Shown: piece after piece, positions 14,562-23,245 of the stretch
Numbering within the stretch: position 1 is the first letter of the stretch
Layout: the number at the start of each line of letters is the position of its first letter
Source: Mitsuaria sp. PDC51
GTDB taxonomy: Bacteria > Pseudomonadota > Gammaproteobacteria > Burkholderiales > Burkholderiaceae_C
Reading direction: 5' to 3'
DNA length: 64,000 bases
Assembly (NCBI RefSeq): GCF_900113225.1
Contig: NZ_FOZE01000001.1
Span: forward strand, 2,480,001-2,544,000
Position numbers and translations under genes: made by a program
Notes under the pieces: generated by a model
What the model was told of the DNA's origin: nothing
Seen by the model: only the letters and a program-made list of their open reading frames with translations
The model's database searches: none

Positions 14562-17192
14562 ATGAGCAAGATTCCCTTCGGGCTGCGGACCACCGTGGCC
14601 GCGGCCGCCCTCCTCGGGGCGGCGATCCAGGTCCAGGCGCAGAGCCAGCCCCCGGCCGACGAGAAGAAGTCGGACGACACCAAGCTGGAAACCGTGGTCG
14701 TGAGCGGCATGCGCCGCTCGGCCGAATCGGCGCAGACCATCAAGCAGAACAGCGACCAGGTGGTGGATTCCATCGTCGCCGAGGACATCGGCAAGTTCCC
14801 CGACAAGAACGTCGCCGAGATCCTGGGCCGCGTCACCGGCGTGCAGATCCAGCGCAACAACGGCGAAGCCAGCGGCGTGATCGTGCGCGGCCTGGGCGGC
14901 GTGGTGACGCTGCTCAACGGGCGCGAATTCTTCTCGGACTCGGGCCGCAGCCTGTACCTGTCGGACGTGCCCGCGACGATGCTCAAGCGCATCGACGTCT
15001 ACAAGACGCAGGAGGCCTCGCTGCCCGAGGGCGGCACCGCCGGCGTCATCGACGTGCGTACCAACCGCCCGCTGGACTTCAAGGACGCGCAGCTGGTGCT
15101 GTCGGCCCGCGGCGAGCATCGCGACAAGGCCAAGACCAACAACCCGGACATCTCCGGCATGGCCTCCAACCGCTGGAAGACCGACCTGGGCGAGATGGGC
15201 GCGCTGATCGGCCTGTCCTACCAGCGCGGGCAGTACCACGACGAGACCGGCTTCGTCGGCAACCCGGAATCCATCGTCGTGCCGGGCCGCGCGAACCCGG
15301 TGCTGGGCACCGACTCGATGGGGCGCGTCTTCGCGCTGGGCGACCGCAAGCGCGTCGCCGGCAACTTCGCCCTGCAGTGGAAGCCCAACAAGGATTCGGA
15401 GATCTACCTCGAAGGCTTCGGCACCCGCATCGACCATCGCTATCAGCTGTCCTTCCTGGTGGGCGGCATCGGCATGTTCAACGACGGCGCCTGGCGCCCG
15501 GTGCCCGGCACCGTCATCACGACCAAGCCCGGCACCGACAACCTGGACACCGCGACCAACACCAACTACCCGGGCTGGGGCTTCACCTCCACGCAGGCCA
15601 AGCATGACGAGGTCGGCAACAACCAGCTGGCGCTGGGCGGCAACTGGCGACTCACCGACCGCCTCAAGGTCAGCACCGAACTGGCGCGCACCCGCAGCGT
15701 GATCGACTGGGTCAACCGCATCCTGGACACCGGCTACAGCCCGACCAGCACCGTCGCCGCGGTGCGAGGCGGTGGCGGCTACATCGACTACCCGGGCCTG
15801 GACCTGACCGACGCCGCGAACTTCCGCGTCAACGGCGGCGTCGACGTGCGCGGCCGCCGCGAAGGCAAGTCCACCGACTGGCGCGCCGATGCCGACTACG
15901 ACATGGGCGACGGCTTCCTGAAGGAGCTCAGCACCGGCGTGCGCCTGGCCAAGCGCGACGCGATGTCGATCAACACCAACATGCCGTGGACGACCTCGTT
16001 CTCGGCGGTGGGCCAGACCCTGACCAACTTCCCCGGCATCTACGAGGTTTCGCCCAGGACCTACGGCGACTTCGGCGTGAAGCAGTACGTCTTCGCGTCC
16101 CGCGACTGGCTGCTCGACAACGGCGAGGCCTTCCGGCAGATGCTGACCGGCAGCACGGCGCTGACGCCGTACGACCCGATGACGCTCTTCGACGACACGG
16201 AGAAGACCAGCGCCCTCTACGGCCGCGCCAAGTTCGGCTTCGACGCTTGGGGCGTGCCGGTCTCCGGCGTCGCCGGCCTGCGCGTGGTCCGCACCGAGCA
16301 GACGCTGCGCGGCAACTCCCGCGACGCGTCGACCAACGTCATCACGCCGGTGCTGGTCGACACCTCGCGCACCGACACGCTGCCGACGCTGTCGCTGCGC
16401 GCCGACCTGACCCCGCGCCTGGTCAGCCGCCTGGTCTGGGGCAAGACGATCGAGCGTCCCAACTTCGTCGACTACAACCCGGGCCAGACCAACACGCCTC
16501 CCGGCGGCGGCGTCACCTTCGGCACCCTGGCCGGCGGCAACCCCAACCTGAAGCCGACCGAGTCCAACAACACCGACGTGGCGCTCGAGTACTACTTCGC
16601 CAAGACCGGCTCGGTCACCGGCACGGTCTTCGAGCACAAGTTCAAGAACCGCGTCATGACGCAGACGACGCAGACGACGATCAACGGCGTGCCCTACAAC
16701 GTCACGCAGCCGATCAACGTCACCCGCGCCAACCTGCATGGCTACGAGCTGAGCTACCGCCAGTTCTACGACTTCCTGCCGGGCTGGCTGGGCGGTTTCG
16801 GCATGGAGGCCAACTTCACCTTCATGACGGGCAAGCAGACGCAGCCCGACGGCACCGACGGCCCCTTCCTCGGCCAGTCCAAGAAGGCCTACAACATCGT
16901 CGGCATGTACGAGCGCAACGGCATCTACGCGCGCCTGGCCTACAACTGGCGCGACAAGTTCCTGGCCGAGTCGCCGTACCGCAGCACCCAGCACCAGCTG
17001 TGGGTGGCGCCGCTCAAGACCCTGGACCTGTCGCTGGGCTACGAGCTGACCAAGCAGATGACGGTGTCGCTGGACGTGACCAACCTGCTCAATCAGGCCT
17101 ATCACGACTACTTCGACAAGGACCCGTCGCTGGTGCGTGACGTGCGCTACTACGACCGCACCGTGGCCGTGGGCCTGCGCTGGAAGCTCTGA
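14562..17192 (+). CDS. TonB-dependent receptor for arabino-oligosaccharides
   Basis: 876 residues with a signal peptide (cleavage near V-Q-A-Q). A TonB-box-like stretch (E-T-V-V-V-S-G) precedes the plug domain, which contains I-G-K-F-P-D-K-N-V-A-E-I-L-G-R-V-T-G-V-Q; this fits the Xanthomonas/Caulobacter-type carbohydrate receptors. A 22-stranded barrel follows and ends in an aromatic-rich strand with V-G-L-R-W-K-L. The protein should take up oligosaccharides across the outer membrane with TonB energy. Arabino-oligosaccharide as substrate is inferred from the GH43 gene 10 bases downstream and the whole locus. The ATG at 14562 follows GGAGA; a further 28 codons upstream are open but do not encode a signal peptide. 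Confidence 0.9.
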   Translation: MSKIPFGLRTTVAAAALLGAAIQVQAQSQPPADEKKSDDTKLETVVVSGMRRSAESAQTIKQNSDQVVDSIVAEDIGKFPDKNVAEILGRVTGVQIQRNNGEASGVIVRGLGGVVTLLNGREFFSDSGRSLYLSDVPATMLKRIDVYKTQEASLPEGGTAGVIDVRTNRPLDFKDAQLVLSARGEHRDKAKTNNPDISGMASNRWKTDLGEMGALIGLSYQRGQYHDETGFVGNPESIVVPGRANPVLGTDSMGRVFALGDRKRVAGNFALQWKPNKDSEIYLEGFGTRIDHRYQLSFLVGGIGMFNDGAWRPVPGTVITTKPGTDNLDTATNTNYPGWGFTSTQAKHDEVGNNQLALGGNWRLTDRLKVSTELARTRSVIDWVNRILDTGYSPTSTVAAVRGGGGYIDYPGLDLTDAANFRVNGGVDVRGRREGKSTDWRADADYDMGDGFLKELSTGVRLAKRDAMSINTNMPWTTSFSAVGQTLTNFPGIYEVSPRTYGDFGVKQYVFASRDWLLDNGEAFRQMLTGSTALTPYDPMTLFDDTEKTSALYGRAKFGFDAWGVPVSGVAGLRVVRTEQTLRGNSRDASTNVITPVLVDTSRTDTLPTLSLRADLTPRLVSRLVWGKTIERPNFVDYNPGQTNTPPGGGVTFGTLAGGNPNLKPTESNNTDVALEYYFAKTGSVTGTVFEHKFKNRVMTQTTQTTINGVPYNVTQPINVTRANLHGYELSYRQFYDFLPGWLGGFGMEANFTFMTGKQTQPDGTDGPFLGQSKKAYNIVGMYERNGIYARLAYNWRDKFLAESPYRSTQHQLWVAPLKTLDLSLGYELTKQMTVSLDVTNLLNQAYHDYFDKDPSLVRDVRYYDRTVAVGLRWKL

Positions 17193-17202
17193 TCCCGCCG
17201 CG

Positions 17203-18171
17203 ATGCTCGACGACCCGCAAGTCCTGACCCCGCTGATCCCGCAGCGGGCCGATCCCCACCTGACCCGTCATGTGGACGGGGCCGGCCGCGCGCGCTACTT
17301 CTTCACCGCCTCGGTGCCGGAGTACGACCGCATCGAGCTGCGCGCCGCGGACGCGTGGCAGGACCTGCCCCACGCGACGCCGCGGGTGGTCTGGCGCAAG
17401 CCGGACACGGGGCGTTGGAGCGAGCTGATCTGGGCGCCGGAACTCCATTTCCGCCAGGGCGCCTGGTACCTCTACTTCGCGGCGGCGCCGAGCCGCGAGA
17501 TCGTCGGCGGCCTGTTCCAGCACCGCATGTATGCGCTGCGGAACCGGTCGCCCGATCCGATGGCCGGCGAGTGGGAGTTCCTCGGGCAGATCGACACCGG
17601 CATGGACACCTTCTGCCTGGACGCGACGACCTTCGAGCATCGCGGCCAGCTCTACTACCTGTGGGCGCAGAAGGCGCTCGACATCCCGGGCAATTCCAAC
17701 CTCTACATCGCGCCGATGCGCACGCCCTGGCAGCTGGCCGGCGCACCGGTGATGCTGAGCAAGCCGGAGTTCGACTGGGAATGCCGCGGCTTCCTGGTCA
17801 ACGAGGGCCCGTCGGTGCTGCACAGCCACGGCAAGGTCTTCATCAGCTACTCGGCCAGCGCGACCGACGAGAACTACGCGATGGGCCTGCTGTGGATGGA
17901 CGAGTCCGCCGATCCGATGGATCCGGCGAGCTGGACCAAGTCGCCGGCGCCGGTGCTGACCACGAGCCCCACCCAGCCGATCTTCGGCCCGGGGCACAAC
18001 AGCTTCGCGCTGGACGAGGACGGCCGCACGGTACTGCTCGTCTATCACGCCCGCACCTACACCGAGATCGTCGGCGATCCGCTCTGGAACCCCGATCGCC
18101 ACACCTTCGTCAAGCACCTGGGATGGACCGCGGACGGCATGCCCGACTTCGGCGACGCCGGATTGGCGTGA
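17203..18171 (+). CDS. GH43 exo-alpha-1,5-L-arabinofuranosidase, cytoplasmic
   Basis: 322 residues without a signal peptide. GH43 five-bladed propeller residues are in place: base Asp17 (Q-R-A-D-P-H), the pKa-modulating Asp140 (C-L-D-A-T-T-F) and acid Glu201 (V-N-E-G-P). The Q-R-A-D-P start and the F-T-A-S-V-P-E-Y-D-R-I-E-L block are those of the exo-1,5-arabinofuranosidase branch (subfamily 26 as I recall it). It should release L-arabinose from the ends of imported arabino-oligosaccharides. It follows the TonB receptor gene by 10 bases, so both belong to one transcript. A second member of the same branch is encoded at 43101-44054; the two share the active-site blocks but differ clearly in between. 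Confidence 0.88.
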   Translation: MLDDPQVLTPLIPQRADPHLTRHVDGAGRARYFFTASVPEYDRIELRAADAWQDLPHATPRVVWRKPDTGRWSELIWAPELHFRQGAWYLYFAAAPSREIVGGLFQHRMYALRNRSPDPMAGEWEFLGQIDTGMDTFCLDATTFEHRGQLYYLWAQKALDIPGNSNLYIAPMRTPWQLAGAPVMLSKPEFDWECRGFLVNEGPSVLHSHGKVFISYSASATDENYAMGLLWMDESADPMDPASWTKSPAPVLTTSPTQPIFGPGHNSFALDEDGRTVLLVYHARTYTEIVGDPLWNPDRHTFVKHLGWTADGMPDFGDAGLA

Positions 18172-18236
18172 TATCCGATTCGATATCGGAATCCCGGAAG
18201 TTTTGATTGGATCCGAATCACCTGTCTCCCTAGCAT
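18170..18236 (+). promoter_or_regulatory. Arabinan-regulon promoter, copy 2 (arabonate dehydratase)
   Basis: Same 67-base layout as copy 1: GATATC at 18170, GATATC at 18182, TGATTGG at 18204, CTCCCTA at 18226 and -10-like TAGCAT at 18231. Here the central 17-mer TGATTGGATCCGAATCA (18204-18220) is nearly a perfect palindrome. The upstream pair gives ATATC-N7-GATAT, which fits the T-N11-A dyad of LysR regulators. The first two bases overlap the stop codon of the GH43 gene. Leader of about 24 bases. Confidence 0.7.
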
Positions 18237-18266
18237 GGCTCACGGAGACATCACCCACTACCTGCA

Positions 18267-20015
18267 ATGACCGAGGCCAAGAAGAAGATCAAGCTGCGTT
18301 CCGCCGAATGGTTCGGGACCCAGGACAAGAACGGATTCATGTACCGGTCCTGGATGAAGAACCAGGGCATCCCGGACCATGAGTTCGAGGGCAAGCCGAT
18401 CATCGGCATCTGCAACACCTGGTCCGAGCTGACGCCGTGCAACGCGCACTTCCGCAAGCTGGCCGAGCACGTCAAGCGCGGCATCCTGGAAGCGGGCGGC
18501 TATCCGGTGGAGTTCCCGGTGTTCTCCAACGGCGAGTCCAACCTGCGCCCGACCGCGATGCTCACGCGCAACCTGGCCAGCATGGACGTCGAGGAATCGA
18601 TCCGCGGCAACCCGATGGATGCCGTCGTGCTGCTGGTGGGCTGCGACAAGACCACGCCGGCGCTGCTGATGGGCGCGGCCAGCGTGGACCTGCCCACCAT
18701 CGTGGTCACCGGCGGGCCGATGCTCAACGGCAAGCTGAACGGCAAGAACATCGGCTCGGGCACCGCCGTCTGGCAGCTGCACGAGCAGGTCAAGGCCGGC
18801 GAGATCTCGATGCACGACTTCATCGCCGCCGAGGCCGGCCATTCGCGCTCGGCGGGCACCTGCAACACGATGGGCACGGCCTCGACGATGGCCTGCATGG
18901 CGGAGTCGCTGGGCACCTCGCTGCCGCACAACGCCGCGATCCCGGCGGTCGACGCGCGCCGCTACGTGCTGGCGCACCTCTCCGGCATGCGCATCGTCGA
19001 GATGGTCTGGGAGGACCTGCGCCTGTCCAAGATCCTGACCCGCGAGGCCTTCGAGAACGCGATCCGCACCAACGCCGCGATCGGCGGCTCGACCAACGCG
19101 GTCATCCACCTGAAGGCGATCGCCGGCCGCATCGGCGTGCCGCTGGAGCTGGAGGACTGGACCCGCATCGGCCGCGGCACGCCCACGCTGGTGGACCTGC
19201 TGCCCTCGGGCCGCTTCCTGATGGAAGAGTTCTATTACGCCGGCGGCCTGCCCGGCGTGCTGCGCCGGCTCGGCGACAACGGCCTGCTGCCGCACAAGGA
19301 CGCGCTGACCGTCAATGGCAAGACGCTCTGGCAGAACTGCCACGACGCACCGATCTATGACGAGGAAGTGATCCGCCCGATCGCCAAGCCCCTGATCGAG
19401 GACGGCGGCATCTGCGTGCTGCGCGGCAACCTCGCGCCGCGCGGCGCGGTGCTCAAGCCGTCGGCGGCGACGCCCGCGCTGATGCAGCATCGCGGCCGGG
19501 CCGTGGTGTTCGAGGACTTCGACGACTACAAGGCGCGGATCATGGATCCGAACCTCGAGGTCGACGCCGATTCCATCCTCGTCATGAAGAACTGCGGCCC
19601 GATGGGCTATCCCGGCATGGCCGAGGTCGGCAACATGGGCCTGCCGCCCAAGCTGCTGGCGCAGGGCATCAAGGACATGGTCCGCATCTCCGACGCCCGC
19701 ATGAGCGGCACCGCCTACGGCACCGTGGTGCTGCACGTCGCGCCGGAGGCCAAGGCCGGCGGCCCGCTGGCGGTGGTGCGCGAGGGCGACTGGATCGAGC
19801 TCGACTGCGCCGCCAACCGGCTGCACCTGGACATCAGCGACGCGGAGCTGCAGGCGCGCCTGGCCGACTGGGCCGCGAAGCAGCAGCCCGATCCCGCGGA
19901 CCAGAGCGGCTACCGCAAGCTCTATGTCCAGCACGTGCTGCAGGCCGACGAGGGCTGCGACTTCGATTTCCTGCGTGGCTGCCGCGGTTCCGCGGTGCCG
20001 CGGCACTCGCACTGA
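18267..20015 (+). CDS. L-arabonate dehydratase (IlvD/Edd family)
   Basis: 582 residues. It dehydrates L-arabonate to 2-keto-3-deoxy-L-arabonate, the third step of the oxidative L-arabinose route. Iron-sulphur ligands Cys58, Cys126 and Cys199 sit one residue before the positions I recall for the Rhizobium L-arabinonate dehydratase (59, 127, 200), which favours a [2Fe-2S] sugar-acid dehydratase over dihydroxy-acid dehydratase. The segments G-C-D-K-T-T-P and A-G-T-C-N-T-M-G-T-A-S-T are diagnostic. It has its own conserved promoter and its own terminator, so it is a single-gene unit although the other pathway genes lie 33 kb away. D-xylonate or D-fuconate activity is a reasonable side possibility. 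Confidence 0.9.
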   Translation: MTEAKKKIKLRSAEWFGTQDKNGFMYRSWMKNQGIPDHEFEGKPIIGICNTWSELTPCNAHFRKLAEHVKRGILEAGGYPVEFPVFSNGESNLRPTAMLTRNLASMDVEESIRGNPMDAVVLLVGCDKTTPALLMGAASVDLPTIVVTGGPMLNGKLNGKNIGSGTAVWQLHEQVKAGEISMHDFIAAEAGHSRSAGTCNTMGTASTMACMAESLGTSLPHNAAIPAVDARRYVLAHLSGMRIVEMVWEDLRLSKILTREAFENAIRTNAAIGGSTNAVIHLKAIAGRIGVPLELEDWTRIGRGTPTLVDLLPSGRFLMEEFYYAGGLPGVLRRLGDNGLLPHKDALTVNGKTLWQNCHDAPIYDEEVIRPIAKPLIEDGGICVLRGNLAPRGAVLKPSAATPALMQHRGRAVVFEDFDDYKARIMDPNLEVDADSILVMKNCGPMGYPGMAEVGNMGLPPKLLAQGIKDMVRISDARMSGTAYGTVVLHVAPEAKAGGPLAVVREGDWIELDCAANRLHLDISDAELQARLADWAAKQQPDPADQSGYRKLYVQHVLQADEGCDFDFLRGCRGSAVPRHSH

Positions 20016-20036
20016 CCGTGCGCGTGGACTGAAGAA

Positions 20037-20066
20037 CGAAGGACCGGGAACGGTCCTTCGTCGTTT
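20037..20066 (+). terminator. Intrinsic terminator after the arabonate dehydratase gene
   Basis: CGAAGGACCG (20037-20046) pairs with CGGTCCTTCG (20051-20060) around GGAA, followed by TCGTTT. A second, imperfect stem (20061-20095) lies just upstream of the GH51 gene. No clear separate promoter for GH51 was found, so read-through is likely. Confidence 0.8.
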
Positions 20067-20114
20067 CGGCACCGCAGAGTGCCGACGAAACGATAACGAC
20101 ACCTGGAGACAAGC

Positions 20115-21668
20115 ATGACCATGAAGAGGACGGCCTTTGGCCTGGCCGCGGGCGCCCTGCTCGCCTGGAGCGCGCACGCGGCCGATGTTCAGCTCACCGT
20201 CGATGCGGGCAAGCCCGGTCCGGTGATCCACCGCAATGTCTACGGCCAGTTCGCCGAGCATCTGGGCACCGGCATCTACGAAGGCATGTGGGTCGGGCCC
20301 GACTCCAAGATCCCCAACGTGCGCGGCTGGCGCAAGGACGTGGTGGGCGCGCTCAAGGCGCTGAAGGTGCCGCTGGTGCGCTGGCCCGGCGGCTGCTTCG
20401 CCGACGAGTACCACTGGCGCGAAGGCATCGGCCCGCGCGGCAAGCGGCCGGTCAAGGTCAACACGCACTGGGGCGGTGTCGCGGAGAACAACGCCGTCGG
20501 CACGCACGAGTTCTTCGACCTGGTCGAGCAGCTCGGCGCCGAGGCCTATGTCAACGGCAACCTGGGCACCGGCAGCGCGCAGGAGATGGCCGAGTGGCTG
20601 GAGTACATGACGGCCGAGGGCAACTCCACGCTGGCGCAGCTGCGCCGCAAGAACGGTCGCGACAAGCCGTTCAAGGTCAGCTACTTCGCCGTGGGCAACG
20701 AGGCCTGGGGCTGCGGCGGCAACATGACGCCGGAGTACTACGTCAACCAGTACCGCCAGGTCGCGACCTTCCTGAAGACGCCGGACAACAACCGTCCGAA
20801 GTTCATCGCCAGCGGCGGCAATGCCAACGACACGCGTTGGACCGAGGTGCTGTCGACGCAGAACATCAAGTTCAACTTCGACGCGATCGGCCATCACTAC
20901 TACGTGTTCCCGAGCGGCAAGTGGGAAGGCAAGGGATCGGCGGCCGGCTTCAAGGAAGACGAGTGGATCTCGCTGCTGTCCTACACGCAGGACTTCGAGA
21001 AGACCGTCGCCGCCAACATCGCGGTCCTGGACAAGAACGACCCGCAGAAGCGCATCGGGCTCTACCTGGATGAATGGGGCAGCTGGTACGACCCGGAGCC
21101 GGGCACCAACCCGGGCTTCCTGGTCCAGCGCAACACGCTGCGCGACGCGGTCCTGGCCGCCCTGCACTTCCACATGTTCCATGCGCATGCGGACCGGGTG
21201 CACATGACCAACATCGCGCAGATGGTCAACGTGCTGCAGGCCATGATCCACACGGACAAGACCCGCATGGTGCTGACGCCCACGTATCACGCCTTCGCGC
21301 TGTACACGCCGTTCCAGGACGCGACCACGCTGCCGGCGACGCTGAGCGGCAACCCCGAGTACGCGCTGGCCGGCAAGTCGCTGCCGGCGGTGAGCGCGTC
21401 GGCCGCGCGCGGCAAGGATGGCAAGCTCTACCTGGCGCTGATCAACGTGAACCCGCGCGAGGCGCAGACGGTGAAGCTGGCCGTGCAAGGCGCCGCCGCG
21501 CGCCGCGCCGTCGGCCAGGTGCTGAGCGCCGAGGCCATGGACAGCGAGAACACCTTCGCCAAGCCCGAGGCCGTCAAGCCCAAGGCCTACGAGGCGCAAG
21601 CCAAGGACGGCGCGCTGAGCCTGCCGCTGCCGCCCAAGTCCATCGTCGTCGTCGCGCTGGAGGGCTGA
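20115..21668 (+). CDS. GH51 alpha-L-arabinofuranosidase, secreted
   Basis: 517 residues with a signal peptide (cleavage near A-H-A-A, residue 23). It removes alpha-L-arabinofuranosyl units, such as the side chains of branched arabinan. The (beta/alpha)8 domain shows acid/base Glu196 in V-G-N-E-A-W-G and nucleophile Glu320 in Y-L-D-E-W-G; the C-terminal part is the usual all-beta domain. It acts in the periplasm or at the surface, in contrast with the cytoplasmic GH51 at 44106-45725. It starts a three-gene run with the GH43 lipoprotein (2-base gap) and the GH127-like gene (overlapping stop/start). GGAG lies 8 bases before the ATG. Confidence 0.9.
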   Translation: MTMKRTAFGLAAGALLAWSAHAADVQLTVDAGKPGPVIHRNVYGQFAEHLGTGIYEGMWVGPDSKIPNVRGWRKDVVGALKALKVPLVRWPGGCFADEYHWREGIGPRGKRPVKVNTHWGGVAENNAVGTHEFFDLVEQLGAEAYVNGNLGTGSAQEMAEWLEYMTAEGNSTLAQLRRKNGRDKPFKVSYFAVGNEAWGCGGNMTPEYYVNQYRQVATFLKTPDNNRPKFIASGGNANDTRWTEVLSTQNIKFNFDAIGHHYYVFPSGKWEGKGSAAGFKEDEWISLLSYTQDFEKTVAANIAVLDKNDPQKRIGLYLDEWGSWYDPEPGTNPGFLVQRNTLRDAVLAALHFHMFHAHADRVHMTNIAQMVNVLQAMIHTDKTRMVLTPTYHAFALYTPFQDATTLPATLSGNPEYALAGKSLPAVSASAARGKDGKLYLALINVNPREAQTVKLAVQGAAARRAVGQVLSAEAMDSENTFAKPEAVKPKAYEAQAKDGALSLPLPPKSIVVVALEG

Positions 21669-21670
21669 GC

Positions 21671-23245
21671 ATGAGCACCCTCAACAGACGCACCCTGCTC
21701 GCGCAGGGCGGCGCGGCGGCGCTCGTCCTGACCGGATGCGGCGGTGGTGGTGGCGGGTCGTCCAGCGTCGACGTCAGCGCGGCACCGGCGCCGAGTCCCG
21801 CGCCGGCTCCGGCTCCGGCCCCTGCGCCGGCTCCAGCACCCGCGCCCGCTCCGACGCAGGCCGCGATCCCGTTCACCGAGATCTCGGTGCACGATCCGTC
21901 GGTGATCCGCGTGGACGGCAGCTTCCTCGTGTTCGGCTCGCACCTCGCGGCGGCGAAGACCACCGACCTGATGAACTGGACGCCGGTCGCCGACGGCGTC
22001 AACGACGCCAATCCGCTGTTCAACAAGGTCACGACGGCGCTGGCCGACACCTTCGCCTGGGCGCAGGTGACCGACCTGTGGGCGCCCGATGTCGCGCGGC
22101 TCGACGACGGCAAGTTCCGCATGTACTACTGCGCCTGCAAGGGCGACTCGCCGCGCTCGGCGCTGGGCGTGGCGATCGCGGACGCGGTCACCGGGCCCTA
22201 CGTGAACCAGCAGATCCTGCTGAAGTCCGGCCAGTGGGGCCTGCCCAGCGAGGACGGCACGATCTACGACGCCACCGTGCATCCCAACGTAGTCGATCCG
22301 AACGTCTTCAAGGACGCCTCCGGTCGGCTCTGGATGGTCTACGGCTCGTACTCGGGCGGGCTCTTCATCCTGGAGCTCGACAAGACGAGCGGCCTGCCGC
22401 TCGCGGGCCAGGGTTACGGCAAGCACCTGATGGGCGGCAACCATGCGCGCATCGAGGGCGCCTACGTGCTCTACAGCCCGGCCTCGCAGTACTACTACCT
22501 GTTCTGCAGCTTCGGCGGGCTGGACGCCAACGGCGGCTACAACCTGCGGGTGTCGCGCTCGCGCAATCCCGATGGCCCATATCTGGACGGACGCGGCACC
22601 GACATGGCCACCGTCAAGGGCGCCGCGGGCACGCTGTTCGACGACGCCAGCATCGCGCCGCACGGACAGAAGCTGATGGGCGGCCACCAATGGAGCCTGG
22701 CGGCCGGAGAGACGGGCACGCCGCTGGGCTACGTCTCGCCGGGGCACAACTCGGCCTACTTCGACGCGGGCACCGGGCAGTACTTCCTGATCTTCCACAC
22801 CCGGTTCCCGGGCACCGGCGAACTGCACCAGGTCCGCGTGCACGAGATGTTCCTCAACGCCGACGACTGGCTGGTCGCCGCGCCCTTCCGCTACGCGCCC
22901 CTGTCACTGGCGACGCCAGCGGTGACGGCCGCGGTCGGCCCCGCCGAGACGGCGGGCAGCTATCAGCTGATCAACCACGGGCTCGACATCACGGCCGTGT
23001 CCAAGACCGCCACCGCGGTGAAGCTCGGCGGCGATGGCACGGTCAGCGGCGGCGCGAGCGGGACCTGGACGCACCAGGGCAACAACCGCATCAGCCTGAC
23101 GCTGAGCGGCAGCGGGACCGCGGGCGGGACCTTCGCCGGCGTGCTGTCGCGGCAGTGGAACTCCAAGGCCGGGGCCTTCGTCGTGACCTTCACTGCGCAG
23201 TCGAGCGGCGGCGTGTCGCTCTGGGCCGCGCGCGCGGGCGACTGA
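21671..23245 (+). CDS. GH43 endo-1,5-alpha-L-arabinanase, lipoprotein with Ala-Pro linker
   Basis: 524 residues. The N-terminus has Arg-Arg (N-R-R-T-L-L) and a lipobox L-V-L-T-G-C with Cys23, so it is lipid-anchored, possibly via Tat. A Gly run and an Ala-Pro linker of about 25 residues (38-59) follow. The GH43 domain has Asp73 (V-H-D-P-S), Asp207 (V-V-D-P-N-V-F) and Glu260 (I-E-G-A-Y), with the endo-arabinanase-like D-L-W-A-P-D-V segment. From about 420 to the end is a beta-rich domain like the C-terminal domain of extracellular endo-arabinanases. It should cut the 1,5-linked arabinan backbone at the cell surface. The ATG is 2 bases past the GH51 stop. Confidence 0.85.
   Translation: MSTLNRRTLLAQGGAAALVLTGCGGGGGGSSSVDVSAAPAPSPAPAPAPAPAPAPAPAPAPTQAAIPFTEISVHDPSVIRVDGSFLVFGSHLAAAKTTDLMNWTPVADGVNDANPLFNKVTTALADTFAWAQVTDLWAPDVARLDDGKFRMYYCACKGDSPRSALGVAIADAVTGPYVNQQILLKSGQWGLPSEDGTIYDATVHPNVVDPNVFKDASGRLWMVYGSYSGGLFILELDKTSGLPLAGQGYGKHLMGGNHARIEGAYVLYSPASQYYYLFCSFGGLDANGGYNLRVSRSRNPDGPYLDGRGTDMATVKGAAGTLFDDASIAPHGQKLMGGHQWSLAAGETGTPLGYVSPGHNSAYFDAGTGQYFLIFHTRFPGTGELHQVRVHEMFLNADDWLVAAPFRYAPLSLATPAVTAAVGPAETAGSYQLINHGLDITAVSKTATAVKLGGDGTVSGGASGTWTHQGNNRISLTLSGSGTAGGTFAGVLSRQWNSKAGAFVVTFTAQSSGGVSLWAARAGD

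Noticed and set aside
18258-21599. Open minus-strand frame of over 1100 codons opposite the dehydratase and GH51 genes
   Set aside because: Shadow frame; low-complexity Arg/His/Ala composition and no domain, while both plus-strand genes have complete catalytic sites.
21790-21850. GC-rich near-repeat encoding Ala-Pro as a possible recombination site or repeat element
   Set aside because: It encodes an in-frame flexible linker between lipobox and catalytic domain, a common arrangement in surface enzymes.
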